A stretch of DNA of 64,000 nt from Butyrivibrio sp. (lineage in GTDB: Bacteria; Bacillota; Clostridia; Lachnospirales; Lachnospiraceae), in assembly GCA_016291375.1 (NCBI GenBank), contig JAEEXE010000002.1, positions 1 through 64,000 on the forward strand. The letters are read 5' to 3'. The notes beneath the pieces are model-generated. The model had not been told where the DNA came from, made no database searches, and was given only the letters and a program-made list of their open reading frames with translations. The number at the start of each line of letters is the position of its first letter. The first letter of the stretch is position 1. Position numbers and translations under genes: made by a program. Of this stretch, positions 1 through 9,604 are shown in pieces.

Positions 1-64
1 CGCTTAGGAAGCGGAATCCTCTTTGATTCACTTGATAAAAGTATAGTACTTAAGGCTATATTTA
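1..64. other. window edge downstream of ileS, possible truncated terminator
   Basis: The first 13 bases form a perfect short inverted repeat (five-base arms CGCTT/AAGCG). It could be the start of a terminator for ileS, but the T-run that would prove this lies outside the window. No gene is visible here. Confidence 0.3.
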
Positions 65-3000
65 TCAAACCTTTTCTACGCCGATAGTAACCTTCTCGCC
101 GTTGATATCCCATTCTTTTGCATTGGCTACATCTGAGCCATATACGATCTCATTTGCAAGAACCTTGGTTGCAATGCTATCTGCATTATCCTTAATGATG
201 GCTGCAAGCTTATCATTTCCGTTAAGAGATACCTTAATGTGATCCATAACCTCAAAACCGGTATCCTTACGCATTGTCTGTATCTTACTGATAACCTCAA
301 GTACAAAGCCTTCCTTGATAAGATCTTCTGAAAGATTTGTATCAAGCACTACAGTGATTCCCCAGTTCTCCTGAGAAATGAAGCCTTCCTTCTGTGCGAT
401 CTCGATAAGAAGATCTTCCTTAACAAGCTCTACGTCCACATCGTTAACATTGAACTTGATGCTTCCGTTAGTGTTGAGCTCATCCATAGTAGCGTTTCCA
501 TCAAGTCCTTCGAGATAAGCCTTGATAGCTCCGATATTCTTACCATACTTAGGTCCCAGAGTCTTGAGCTGAGGCTTGAAGCTGTAGCTTGTAAAGTCTC
601 TTACATCATCTGTGAAAGCAACATTCTTGACATTAAGCTCTTCTCTGATGATATCTGTATAGAATTCACCAACAGTCTCCTGAGCCTTAACATACATCTG
701 TCCGATAGGCTGACGGTTCTTGATGTTTGCTGCATTTCTGGCAGCACGGCCAAGTACTACGATATCAAGAACTTCTTCCATATCCTTCTCAAGCTTCTCA
801 TCGATCATTGACTGATCTACTGCAGGGAAGTCGCAGAGGTGGATACTGATAGGCTCCTCAGGGAAGCTTGTACGAACAAGATTCTGATAAATTTCCTCAG
901 TCATGAACGGAACCATAGGAGCTGCTGCCTTTGAAATAGTAACAAGTGCAGTATAAAGAGTCATATATGCAGAGATCTTATCCTGCTCCATTCCCTTTGC
1001 CCAGAAACGCTCTCTGCTACGACGAACATACCAGTTAGACATCTCGTCAACAAAGTTATCAAGAGCCTTTCCTGCCTCTGGAATTCTGTAATTCTCAAGG
1101 TTCTCATCAACTGCCTTTACGCAGCTGTTAAGCTTACTAAGAAGCCACTTATCCATAACTGTAAGCTTATCAAGCTCAAGCTTGTAGTTAGCAGCGTCAA
1201 ATCCATCGATATTAGCATAAAGCACGAAGAATGCGTATGTGTTCCAAAGTGTTCCAAGGAACTTACGCTGTCCTTCCTGAACAGCATCTCCTGAGAAACG
1301 GCTGGGAAGCCAAGGAGCACTGTTAACGTAGAAGTACCATCTGATCGCATCTGCGCCATATTTAGCAAGAGCGTCGAAAGGATCAACTGCATTTCCCTTT
1401 GACTTACTCATCTTCTGTCCATTCTCATCCTGAACAAGACCAAGAACTATAACGTTCTTGAATGCAGGCTTGTTGAAAAGAAGAGTTGCCTCAGCGTGAA
1501 GCGAGTAGAACCATCCTCTTGTCTGGTCCACCGCCTCAGAAATGAACTGAGCAGGGAACTGCTTCTCGAAGAGTTCCTTATTCTCAAATGGATAGTGGAG
1601 CTGTGCAAAAGGCATTGCTCCTGAATCGAACCAGCAGTCGATAACTTCTTTTACTCTGTGCATCTTCTTGCCGCACTTAGGGCAAGTGATCTCAAATTTA
1701 TCAATATAAGGTCTGTGAAGCTCGCAAGTCTCTGCAGAAGGATCTCCGGATAACTCAGCAAGCTCTTTTCTTGATCCAACAGAAAGCTGGTGTCCGCAAT
1801 CGTCACACTCCCAGATATTAAGAGGAGTTCCCCAATATCTGTCACGTGAGATACCCCAGTCCTGAATATTCTCAAGCCAATCGCCGAAACGTCCCTTACC
1901 GATTGACTCAGGGATCCAGTTGATCTCCTTGTTGTTGCGGATAAGATCATCCTTAACCTCTGTAACCTTGATGAACCATGATGAACGAGCATAGTAAAGA
2001 AGGGGAGTTCCGCATCTCCAGCAGTGAGGATAATCGTGTTCCATCTTAGGTGCTGAATAAAGGAGTCCTCTCTTATCAAGATCCTTGAGTACCTCAGGAT
2101 CTGCGCTTATAGCACCCTCATCCATCTCTTTCTGAGTGGGCTTACATCTCATGCCGCCAAAAGGTGTCTCGGGCTTGAGCTTACCTTCTGAATCAACCAT
2201 CTGTACAAGAGGTGCATCATACTTACGTCCTACTCTGGCATCATCTTCACCGAATGCAGGAGCGATATGTACAATACCTGTACCGTCTGACATTGTTACA
2301 TAAGTATCGCAGTAGATAAAGAATGCCTTCTTGTGCTGCTTCTGTGCTTCATCAGCTGCGCACTGATATAAAGGCTCATACTCTTTGTACTCGAGATCTG
2401 TACCAACGTATGTCTCGAGAACTTCGTAAGCCTTCTGACCCTCTTCCTGAACAAGAGATCCGAGAACCTTGTCTGCAAGTGCCTCAGCAAGGTAATATAC
2501 GTTACCGTCAACAGCCTTAACCTTGATGTACTTCTCATCAGGGTTTACGCAAAGTCCGATATTGGAAGGAAGTGTCCAAGGTGTTGTTGTCCATGCAAGG
2601 AAATATGCATCCTCGTCCTTAACCTTGAAACGAACTACTGCAGTACGCTCTTTAAGGAGTTTATAGCCCTGTGCAACCTCGTGTGATGAAAGAGGTGTTC
2701 CACAACGAGGGCAGTAAGGAACTACCTTGAAGCCCTTATAAAGAAGTCCCTTCTTCCAGATCTCGTTAAGAGCCCACCACTCGGACTCGATGAAATTGTC
2801 ATCATATGTGATATAAGGATGCTCCATGTCAGCCCAGAAACCAACTGTGCCGGAGAAATCCTCCCACATTCCCTTATATTTCCAAACAGATTCCTTACAT
2901 TTCTGGATGAAAGGCTCCATTCCGTACTCTTCGATCTGCTCTTTTCCGTCAAGACCAAGGAGCTTCTCAACCTCAAGCTCAACAGGAAGTCCGTGTGTGT

Positions 3001-3256
3001 CCCATCCTGCCTTACGGGGAACTGTATAACCTTTCATTGTACGATATCTGGGAATCATATCCTTGATCGCTCTTGTAAGAACGTGTCCGATATGAGGCTT
3101 ACCGTTAGCTGTCGGAGGGCCATCATAGAACATGTACATCTCGCCCTTACTGCGAGTATCCACACTCTTCTTAAATACGTCTTCTTTTTTCCAGAATTCT
3201 TCAATCTTCTTCTCTCTGCCGACAAAGTTCATGTCAGTTTCGACTTTGTTATACAT
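65..3256 (-). CDS. ileS: isoleucyl-tRNA synthetase
   Basis: Charges tRNA-Ile with isoleucine in the cytoplasm. The 1063-residue protein has the class I signature HIGH at residues 55-58 (GKPHIGH) and the KMSKS loop (QKMSKSKGN) near residue 600. CPRCG and CWRCG cysteine pairs flank the editing region. The length and N-terminal sequence fit the longer, eukaryote-like type 2 IleRS rather than the roughly 920-residue bacterial type 1; this is inferred from length and motifs. The ATG at 3256 follows a good AAGGAG site. It stands alone behind a T-box leader, so its expression should respond to uncharged tRNA-Ile. Confidence 0.97.
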   Translation of the reverse strand: MYNKVETDMNFVGREKKIEEFWKKEDVFKKSVDTRSKGEMYMFYDGPPTANGKPHIGHVLTRAIKDMIPRYRTMKGYTVPRKAGWDTHGLPVELEVEKLLGLDGKEQIEEYGMEPFIQKCKESVWKYKGMWEDFSGTVGFWADMEHPYITYDDNFIESEWWALNEIWKKGLLYKGFKVVPYCPRCGTPLSSHEVAQGYKLLKERTAVVRFKVKDEDAYFLAWTTTPWTLPSNIGLCVNPDEKYIKVKAVDGNVYYLAEALADKVLGSLVQEEGQKAYEVLETYVGTDLEYKEYEPLYQCAADEAQKQHKKAFFIYCDTYVTMSDGTGIVHIAPAFGEDDARVGRKYDAPLVQMVDSEGKLKPETPFGGMRCKPTQKEMDEGAISADPEVLKDLDKRGLLYSAPKMEHDYPHCWRCGTPLLYYARSSWFIKVTEVKDDLIRNNKEINWIPESIGKGRFGDWLENIQDWGISRDRYWGTPLNIWECDDCGHQLSVGSRKELAELSGDPSAETCELHRPYIDKFEITCPKCGKKMHRVKEVIDCWFDSGAMPFAQLHYPFENKELFEKQFPAQFISEAVDQTRGWFYSLHAEATLLFNKPAFKNVIVLGLVQDENGQKMSKSKGNAVDPFDALAKYGADAIRWYFYVNSAPWLPSRFSGDAVQEGQRKFLGTLWNTYAFFVLYANIDGFDAANYKLELDKLTVMDKWLLSKLNSCVKAVDENLENYRIPEAGKALDNFVDEMSNWYVRRSRERFWAKGMEQDKISAYMTLYTALVTISKAAAPMVPFMTEEIYQNLVRTSFPEEPISIHLCDFPAVDQSMIDEKLEKDMEEVLDIVVLGRAARNAANIKNRQPIGQMYVKAQETVGEFYTDIIREELNVKNVAFTDDVRDFTSYSFKPQLKTLGPKYGKNIGAIKAYLEGLDGNATMDELNTNGSIKFNVNDVDVELVKEDLLIEIAQKEGFISQENWGITVVLDTNLSEDLIKEGFVLEVISKIQTMRKDTGFEVMDHIKVSLNGNDKLAAIIKDNADSIATKVLANEIVYGSDVANAKEWDINGEKVTIGVEKV

Positions 3257-3293
3257 CTCAAACTCCTTTCTTTATTGCGGAAAATACTGAAAC

Positions 3294-3315
3294 AGAATTT
3301 CGCTTGCGAAATTCT
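3294..3315 (-). repeat. perfect hairpin between T-box terminator and ileS start
   Basis: Two ten-base arms (AGAATTTCGC and its complement) lie two bases apart, about 40 nt upstream of the ileS start and after the T-box terminator. It would be present only in read-through transcripts. Its role is unknown; it could be a processing or stability hairpin. Confidence 0.5.
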
Positions 3316-3351
3316 CGTGTCCAAGCGGATTTGCAAAGCAATTTCCTATGA

Positions 3352-3631
3352 TATAAAAAAGCCCCGTCCTTTGTAAAAAGGACGAGGCTAAATAATATAC
3401 ACTCGCTGTACCACCTGTTTACACATACGCGCCACAGCCTTCCGGCTAATGGTTGAATACGCTTCCCGGTAACGTCGGGATATACGGCAGAACCTACTGT
3501 CATTTCAGTCCCGCAGCTCAGAAGTGATTTTCGGAAGTTCCTACTCGCACCGATTCGCACCAACCACCGGCTCTCTGAAAGCTTTCAAATACTGCCTACT
3601 GTCTTCGTCACAGCTTTTTTCTTCTTAACAT
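3352..3631 (-). promoter_or_regulatory. T-box riboswitch leader of ileS
   Basis: The leader has the full T-box layout. Stem I carries an AGAGAGCCGG-type terminal loop. The specifier codon ATC (Ile) lies at 3526-3528 and is followed by ACTTCTGAGC. The T-box core GGTGGTAC lies near 3406-3415. A terminator hairpin (3361-3388, GCCTCGTCC/GGACGGGGC) is followed by T6. The isoleucine specifier agrees with the downstream gene. Uncharged tRNA-Ile is expected to stabilise the antiterminator and allow ileS transcription. Confidence 0.93.
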
Positions 3632-3637
3632 TGTCAT

Positions 3638-3666
3638 ATCATACTACTAAACCATAAAACGTGCAA
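3638..3666 (-). promoter_or_regulatory. promoter of the ileS T-box transcript
   Basis: A -35 TTGCAC (3661-3666) and a -10 TATGAT (3638-3643) are separated by exactly 17 bp. This puts the transcription start near 3631, just ahead of T-box stem I. Confidence 0.65.
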
Positions 3667-3673
3667 GTCTGTT

Positions 3674-4606
3674 TTAGGTCCAGGCTTTAAATTCCTCGTC
3701 GGTACACTTAACGTAATGTGTTCCGTCAACAAGGTGCTCAGTTCCCTTCTCGTAGTCTATTCCTGAAGTCTTATAGTCGTAGTTCACAGATACCCTGTTC
3801 TTCTCATACTCAGGATTGGGTACGGGAATCGCAGATAAAAGACTCTTCGTGTAAGGATGAATAGGGTTACTGAAAATCTCCTCTGTAGTTCCTGTTTCAA
3901 GCAGGTGTCCCAAATGAAGAACTCCGATCCTGTCAGAAATATATTTAACCATTGAAAGATCATGGGCAATGAACAGATATGCTGTCCCCGTTTCTTCCTG
4001 GATGTCCTTCATAAGGTTAACAACCTGAGCCTGGATAGAAACATCAAGAGCAGAAATACACTCATCCGCAATAACAAGCTTGGGATTCTGAATAAGTGCT
4101 CTTGCTATTCCCACACGCTGTCTCTGTCCACCGGAGAATTGATGAGGATATCTGTCCGCATGTTCCTTGGCAAGTCCAACCTTTGCCAGGATAGCTTCTA
4201 TCTTCTCCTCTCTTTCCTTCTGGTTCTTGTATGAATGATGAATATCAAGTCCCTCTCCGATGATGTCCTTAATCTTCTTTCTGGGATTAAGTGAAGCCAT
4301 GGGATCCTGGAATATCATCTGCATCTGTACTCTAAGCTTATCCTTGGTGCTCCTTGATAGCTTTCCGCTTATCTCCATTCCATCAAAAGTCACCTTGCCG
4401 GCTGTTGGATCGTAAAGTCTTATAATACTTCTTCCGATCGTTGATTTGCCGGATCCGGATTCACCTACAAGACCATAGGTCTCTCCGGGATATACCTTAA
4501 AGCTTACATCGTTAACAGCCTTAACCGTAAATGTCTTACTAACGGGAAAGAACTGCTTAAGTCCTTCTACTTCAAGAAGCGGTTTTTCATTATAATTTGC
4601 TGCCAT
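3674..4606 (-). CDS. oppF: oligopeptide ABC transporter ATP-binding protein OppF
   Basis: One of the two ATPases that power oligopeptide import. The 310-residue protein has Walker A GESGSGKST near residue 50, a Q-loop, the signature FSGGQRQR, and Walker B LVIADECISALD. The C-terminal oligopeptide/dipeptide extension is typical of OppD/OppF (HPYTKSLLSAIP). Translation starts at an ATG inside the end of oppD, 17 nt overlapping, with a strong AAGGAGG site. It is the last gene of an oppA-B-C-D-F operon on the minus strand. Signature WALKER B has ADEC in place of the more common CDEP, which is a common variant in OppF proteins. Confidence 0.94.
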   Translation of the reverse strand: MAANYNEKPLLEVEGLKQFFPVSKTFTVKAVNDVSFKVYPGETYGLVGESGSGKSTIGRSIIRLYDPTAGKVTFDGMEISGKLSRSTKDKLRVQMQMIFQDPMASLNPRKKIKDIIGEGLDIHHSYKNQKEREEKIEAILAKVGLAKEHADRYPHQFSGGQRQRVGIARALIQNPKLVIADECISALDVSIQAQVVNLMKDIQEETGTAYLFIAHDLSMVKYISDRIGVLHLGHLLETGTTEEIFSNPIHPYTKSLLSAIPVPNPEYEKNRVSVNYDYKTSGIDYEKGTEHLVDGTHYVKCTDEEFKAWT

Positions 4607-5726
4607 TATTCTCCGCCTCCTTCTTCATTCTATCAATTCTTGCCTTGAGCTCCGCAGGCATTTCCACCTTGGGTGCTCTGGGATCAAGAAGCCATGTTGC
4701 CGCCTTATGAGTCTCTGTTATCTCGAACATAGGCGGTTCTTTCTTGTCATCTATCTCAAGCGCATAAGCGTTTCTGGGCGCAAATGCATCTCCCTCTTTT
4801 TCGTGTAAGAGATTCGGAGGAGATCCCGGAATTGTATAAAGCCTTGGCTCATCCGTATCAAGATCGGGCATGGCAGAAAGAAGTCCCCAAGTGTATGGGT
4901 GTCTGGGATCGTAGAATATCTCATTGATATTACCGACTTCGACAATCTTTCCTGCGTACATTACGTTGACGTAATCAGCGACCTTTGCAACAACTCCAAG
5001 ATCATGTGTGATATAAATAACCGCAATGTTTCTTTCCTTCTGAATCTTCTTGATAAGCTCAAGGATCTTAGCCTGAATATTAACGTCAAGCGCCGTTGTG
5101 GGCTCATCGCAGATAAGAAGATCGGGATTACACGAAAGAGCTATAGCGATAACTATTCTCTGTCTCATTCCGCCGGAAAGCTGATGAGGATACTGCTTCA
5201 TTCTCTTCTCGGCATCTTCTATTCCAACCTCTTCAAGAAGCTTAACAGAGCGCTCCCAGGCGTCCTTTTTATCAATCTTGTAGTGCCAGATCATTCCTTC
5301 CATGATCTGCTTACCGATGCTCATTGTGGGATCAAGTGAAGTCATGGGATCCTGAAAAACCATAGCCATACGTCTTCCGTTGATGTGCTTTCTTATCCAT
5401 GCCTTATCCATTTTGAGAATATCGGCTTCTTTCCACTCTGCACCCTCATCCAGATCGGGGTCATAGTCTATTCCGCCTTTATTGTCACGATATCTGTATA
5501 TGATCTCACCGCTGTTGATAGTAGCGTTCTTGGCAAGAATACCCATAGCTGCACGCATTGTAACGGACTTACCAGAGCCTGACTCACCGACAATTGCAAC
5601 TGTCTCGCCCTGATAGAGGTCGATGTTGATGCCTCTTATTGCGTGCACTTTACCTGCTGTTGTATCAAAAGTGATATCAAGATTTTTGATATCCAGAATT
5701 TTTTCTTTTTTCTTCTCTGTACTCAT
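4590..5726 (-). CDS. oppD: oligopeptide ABC transporter ATP-binding protein OppD
   Basis: Partner ATPase of OppF. The 378 residues include Walker A GESGSGKSV, the signature LSGGMRQR, Walker B LLICDEPTTALD and the H-loop ITHDLG. The family C-terminal motif RHPYTWGLLSAMP and a PGSPPNL zinc/iron-sulfur-type tail region follow. There is a loop with extra charged residues after the Walker A helix (about residues 95-125). The start has the site AAGGAG ten bases upstream. The oppC stop is only a few bases upstream, so the two genes are co-transcribed. Confidence 0.94.
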   Translation of the reverse strand: MSTEKKKEKILDIKNLDITFDTTAGKVHAIRGINIDLYQGETVAIVGESGSGKSVTMRAAMGILAKNATINSGEIIYRYRDNKGGIDYDPDLDEGAEWKEADILKMDKAWIRKHINGRRMAMVFQDPMTSLDPTMSIGKQIMEGMIWHYKIDKKDAWERSVKLLEEVGIEDAEKRMKQYPHQLSGGMRQRIVIAIALSCNPDLLICDEPTTALDVNIQAKILELIKKIQKERNIAVIYITHDLGVVAKVADYVNVMYAGKIVEVGNINEIFYDPRHPYTWGLLSAMPDLDTDEPRLYTIPGSPPNLLHEKEGDAFAPRNAYALEIDDKKEPPMFEITETHKAATWLLDPRAPKVEMPAELKARIDRMKKEAENNGSKL

Positions 5727-5731
5727 AGCTT

Positions 5732-6790
5732 TTACATCTCCTTAAGCTTGGGATCAAGTGCTTCCCTAAGTCCATCGGCCACGAGGTTAAAACTTAACAT
5801 CAAAAGAGCCATCACTACGATCGGAGGAATTATCTGATAAGGATGTGTGGTAAAGCTGTTAAATCCCTCTGAAATAAGTGAACCAAGTGAGCATCTCGGT
5901 ACCGGAATTCCAAGTCCGACAAAGGAAAGGAACGCCTCGGTGAAGATAGCCGTGGGTATAGAAAACATAACCTGAGTAATTATAGGTCCGATAATGTTAG
6001 GCAGGATCTCGCTGAATATAATATGCATACTTCCTGCGCCGAGAGTTCTGGAAGCAAGAACAAATTCCTGTTCCTTGAGCTTAAGCATCTCAGCTCTGGC
6101 AATCCTACTCATTCCCACCCACTCAGTGAGCATTAGGGCAATGATGATAGTGATCATACCGGGCTTAAACACCAAAAGCAAAAGAGTCACGATGACAAGT
6201 CTTGGAATACCGTTTGCAACCTCAAGGATTCTCTGCATGACCATATCAACCTTGCCGCCAAAGTATCCTGAGATCAGACCATAGCTCATACCAATGATCA
6301 TATCAATGATAGCTGCAGCAACTGCGATAATAAGAGAAACCTGCGCTCCGGACCAGGTTCTTGTCCAAATGTCTCTTCCAAAATTATCGCTTCCAAACCA
6401 ATAAAAAGTATCGGGAAGCTGTTTTTCAAAATAATAGTTAACGGTCTTTGTGCCGGAAGTTGTTGAGATATTCTCATGTCCGTCAAAGAGACCGGTGTAT
6501 TCGATAACAGGTATTCTGGGTGCAAGATTTTTTTGCTCCAGATTCTGTCCGGAATAGGTATAGGCATTCATTCCGGGACCTACAAATGCAAAGAAAGTGA
6601 TGATAAGGACAAAAGCAAGTCCGAACACTGCACTTCTTTTTCTGATAAAGCGGGCGATAACTTCCTTCCAGAAACTCTGGGAAGCAAAGTTAGAGTCAAC
6701 CTCGATGTCCGCATTGTTCTTCTTTAAAACAAAATCCGCATCGGTAGGGATATATTCATTTTGGTTAATAACCGCTGATTCATTTGACAT
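5732..6790 (-). CDS. oppC: oligopeptide ABC transporter permease OppC
   Basis: Membrane permease subunit of the peptide importer. The 352-residue protein has a cytoplasmic N-terminal tail (about 50 residues), a first membrane helix (SAVFGLAFVLIITFFAFVG), a long extracellular loop and a binding-protein-dependent transport domain with the EAA-type motif near EAFLSFVGLG. A site AGGAGGGAG precedes the ATG. It is tightly packed between oppB and oppD, with gaps of 1 and 5 nt. Confidence 0.94.
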   Translation of the reverse strand: MSNESAVINQNEYIPTDADFVLKKNNADIEVDSNFASQSFWKEVIARFIRKRSAVFGLAFVLIITFFAFVGPGMNAYTYSGQNLEQKNLAPRIPVIEYTGLFDGHENISTTSGTKTVNYYFEKQLPDTFYWFGSDNFGRDIWTRTWSGAQVSLIIAVAAAIIDMIIGMSYGLISGYFGGKVDMVMQRILEVANGIPRLVIVTLLLLVFKPGMITIIIALMLTEWVGMSRIARAEMLKLKEQEFVLASRTLGAGSMHIIFSEILPNIIGPIITQVMFSIPTAIFTEAFLSFVGLGIPVPRCSLGSLISEGFNSFTTHPYQIIPPIVVMALLMLSFNLVADGLREALDPKLKEM

Positions 6791-6791
6791 A

Positions 6792-7727
6792 TCAGTCTCC
6801 CTCCTTTGCTACACGGATTCTCGGATCGATGATTCCGTACATAATATCCACAACGAGCATAATTCCAATGTACATTGCAGAATAAATAAAGCTCAGTGCA
6901 ATAACAACATTGTAGTCATTGGACTGAATAGCATTGACCAAAAGAGAGCCTACTCCCGGAATTGAAAAGATCTTTTCAACAACGAGAGATCCTGTCATCA
7001 GGTCTACTACAAGTGGTGCAAGAACTGTGATGATTGGAATAAGCGCATTTCTAAGGGCGTGACTAAACACAAGCTTTTTGCCCGAAAGTCCCTTGGACTC
7101 TGCAAGAAGCATGTAATCCGAGCCCAGAACCTCTATCATCTCAGATCTTGTAAACCTGGCAATAGATGCCATTGTAAACATAGAAAGTGAAATTGAAGGT
7201 AGTACCGTGGACCCCAAAATATCCTTAGCCGAGAACAGCATGGGGAACCATTTGAGTTTGAATCCAAACTGATATGAAAGCGCAAGGGCAAACACATAAG
7301 AAGGCACAGACACACCGATTACTGAAATAACCGTTGCAAGGGTATCCCATACGGTATCACGCTTAAAGGCTGCGAGAAGTCCGAGCAAAAGACCTACAAG
7401 AGCGCCTATAAGCACTGCAGCAAATCCAACTCCGATTGATATAGGAAGTCTTGTGGAGATAAGCTGTGTGATAGGTGTGTTCTTGGATATCTTATAGCTA
7501 ACGCCAAGATCACCTCTGAACATATTGCCAACATATTTAAAGAACTGTACGATTATGGGCTGATCAAGACCATACTTAGCATACAGCGATGCTCTCTGGG
7601 CCTCGTTTAACTTCTCATCGTTAAAGGGTGAACCGGGCATTAACTGCATCAGTATAAAAAGAATAAGTGTAATTGCAAGTAGTGTGAATAACGCTGTCAC
7701 TACTCTCTTCAATATATATTTTCTCAT
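6792..7727 (-). CDS. oppB: oligopeptide ABC transporter permease OppB
   Basis: Second permease subunit, 311 residues. I start it at MRKYILKRVV because a GGAG site lies five bases upstream and OppB proteins typically begin this way; a longer reading frame extends 24 codons further but into the hairpin region. It has an N-terminal membrane helix, a large extracellular loop with PGSPF, and the permease domain ending in the conserved DPRIR. It lies downstream of oppA across a hairpin, so it is probably expressed below the level of the binding protein. Confidence 0.93.
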   Translation of the reverse strand: MRKYILKRVVTALFTLLAITLILFILMQLMPGSPFNDEKLNEAQRASLYAKYGLDQPIIVQFFKYVGNMFRGDLGVSYKISKNTPITQLISTRLPISIGVGFAAVLIGALVGLLLGLLAAFKRDTVWDTLATVISVIGVSVPSYVFALALSYQFGFKLKWFPMLFSAKDILGSTVLPSISLSMFTMASIARFTRSEMIEVLGSDYMLLAESKGLSGKKLVFSHALRNALIPIITVLAPLVVDLMTGSLVVEKIFSIPGVGSLLVNAIQSNDYNVVIALSFIYSAMYIGIMLVVDIMYGIIDPRIRVAKEGD

Positions 7728-7740
7728 ATTGACTCCGGAA

Positions 7741-7790
7741 AAAAGATAAAGCGCAAGGGTGACATAGATTATCACTACCCACCCTTGCGC
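7741..7790 (-). terminator. intra-operon hairpin between oppA and oppB
   Basis: Perfect 11-bp arms (GCGCAAGGGTG, 7751-7761 and 7780-7790) are followed on the minus strand by a T-rich stretch (TTTATCTTTTTT). It probably acts as a partial terminator or 3' stabiliser that keeps OppA in excess over the membrane subunits. This is a common arrangement for ABC importers. Confidence 0.75.
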
Positions 7791-7810
7791 AGTAATCATC
7801 AGATATGACT

Positions 7811-9517
7811 TTAGTTCTTAACTGCTCTCTTATATACTCTGTTAAGCGCTACAGGATGGAACTCAATACCTGTTACGTTAGTAGAGATAAGCTCAGCATT
7901 GCACTGAGTGTAAAGAGGGAAAATAACTGCATCGTCCATAGCAATCTTCTCAGCATCGTAAAGAGCTGCCCAACGAGCCTCGGGATCCATAGCTGTCTCA
8001 CCTGTTGTGCAATCAGCAATGATCTTGTCGAACTCAGCATTGCTCCAGAAGCCATAGTTGTTAGGGTTGTTAGTAACCCACATTCCAAGATATGTCATAG
8101 GATCTGCATAGTCGGGTCCCCAACGTGTAAGTCCAAGCTCGAACTCTGCTTCCTGCATACGCTCAACTCTCTCTTTCTTGGGCATCTGCTGAAGTTCAAC
8201 AGTAAGTCCGCGAAGAGTTGTCTCAAGCTGCTCCTTAACTACCTGAGCAACCTTGATAGGAGCATCATCTGCATCATGGATCATTGTAAGAGTGATCTCT
8301 TTTGTTCCAAGCTCTTCAAGACCCTTGTTCCAATACTCTACAGCCTGATCTGCATCATATCTGCAGACATCCTCAAACTTCTTCTGATCAGCTGAGAAGT
8401 CGCTTCCGTCAGGGCCTGTTGCGAAGTCCATAGGAACACCTGTGTATGTAGGAGCTGAACCATCCTTAAGTACGTCTGTTGTAATAGCTTCTCTGTTAAG
8501 AGCCATTGTAAGTGCAAGACGAATGTTGAGGTTCTGAAGTTCCTTAACATCTTTCATGTTAGGTGAAATGTACCAAAGGTATCCTGCACCGATTGCTGTA
8601 AATGCGGGATCGTCCTTAACCTGATCAACCTGCTCACCATTAACAAGTGTTGTATCAAGGTCACCGTTCTGATAGCTCATAAGAGCCTGCTGTGAATCCT
8701 GGATAACCTGATAGTTAAGTCCGGGAAGCTTTACAACTGCAGCATCATAGTAACTATCATTCTTTGTAAGATGAATTGTTGTTGCTGCAGGCTGGTATTC
8801 ATCAAGAATGAATGCACCATTTGAAAGTGTTGTCTCAGGACTTGTAGCAAATGTGCCTGAACACTTATCAAAGAAAGCCTCATTAACAGGATAGAATGTA
8901 GGGAAATACATAAGGCTAAGGAAATAGCTGACAGGGCAGTTAAGCTTAACTTCAAGTGTCTTGTCGTCTACAGCTGTAACTCCAAGTTCGCTCTTGTCCT
9001 TATTGCCATCGATGATATCCTGAGCGTTTACGATCTGTCCGATATCACTGAACATAAATGAATACTCAGAAGCAACTTCGGGATCAACTGCTCTCTGCCA
9101 TGCAAATACGAAATCTGCAGCAGTTACAGGCTCTCCGTTGCTCCAGTTTGCATCCTCACGAATGTGGAATGTGTATGTAAGACCATCCTCTGCAACATCA
9201 ACGCTCTCTGCAAGCGCATTAACCGCCTGTCCGTCTGCGTCCATCTGCATAAGACCGTCTGTGTAGTCTGCAATAACCTCAAATGATGTTCCGTCAGTTG
9301 CGAGCTGGGGATCAAGTGACTCTACAGGAGTCTCAAGCATAACGTTGAGTTCCTCTCCTGATCCTTCTCCATTGTTGCTGGCAGAAGCGTCTGCCGAATT
9401 CTGCTGAGCATCACCTGACTGATCCTGTGATACTCCACTGACAGCTGAGCTTCCGCAACCGATAAGGCTCAGTGTCATTACAGATGCAAGTACGATAGAT
9501 AATATTTTCTTCTTCAT
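7811..9517 (-). CDS. oppA: oligopeptide-binding lipoprotein OppA
   Basis: Extracellular peptide-binding component of the importer, SBP family 5. The 568-residue protein begins with a lipoprotein signal (KKKILSIVLASVMTLSLIGC), and the Cys is the likely lipidation site. A Ser/Asn-rich linker follows, then the family 5 fold (ETPVESLDPQLATD near the start; FHIREDANWSNGEPVTAADF). The start at 9517 is chosen because a GAGGAGG site lies just upstream and the signal peptide follows. A longer frame upstream would cover the promoter. First gene of the opp operon. Confidence 0.94.
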   Translation of the reverse strand: MKKKILSIVLASVMTLSLIGCGSSAVSGVSQDQSGDAQQNSADASASNNGEGSGEELNVMLETPVESLDPQLATDGTSFEVIADYTDGLMQMDADGQAVNALAESVDVAEDGLTYTFHIREDANWSNGEPVTAADFVFAWQRAVDPEVASEYSFMFSDIGQIVNAQDIIDGNKDKSELGVTAVDDKTLEVKLNCPVSYFLSLMYFPTFYPVNEAFFDKCSGTFATSPETTLSNGAFILDEYQPAATTIHLTKNDSYYDAAVVKLPGLNYQVIQDSQQALMSYQNGDLDTTLVNGEQVDQVKDDPAFTAIGAGYLWYISPNMKDVKELQNLNIRLALTMALNREAITTDVLKDGSAPTYTGVPMDFATGPDGSDFSADQKKFEDVCRYDADQAVEYWNKGLEELGTKEITLTMIHDADDAPIKVAQVVKEQLETTLRGLTVELQQMPKKERVERMQEAEFELGLTRWGPDYADPMTYLGMWVTNNPNNYGFWSNAEFDKIIADCTTGETAMDPEARWAALYDAEKIAMDDAVIFPLYTQCNAELISTNVTGIEFHPVALNRVYKRAVKN

Positions 9518-9575
9518 ACTTTTCCTCCTCTGGTTTCTTGTTTCAAAATACATGTATACAATTATATGTATATTT

Positions 9576-9604
9576 AATATATGCGCTTTCTTTAGTACTG
9601 TCAA
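9576..9604 (-). promoter_or_regulatory. promoter of the opp operon
   Basis: A consensus -35 TTGACA (9599-9604) and a -10 TATATT (9576-9581) are 17 bp apart, giving a start near 9569 and a leader of about 50 nt. The leader contains AT-rich inverted ATACAT/ATGTAT repeats that could bind a regulator. Confidence 0.75.

Noticed and set aside
2819-3376. A 185-codon plus-strand frame opposite ileS
   Set aside because: It is a shadow of the ileS coding sequence, with atypical composition and no start signal.
3258-3563. A 101-codon frame in the ileS leader
   Set aside because: It coincides exactly with the T-box RNA, whose elements explain the sequence.
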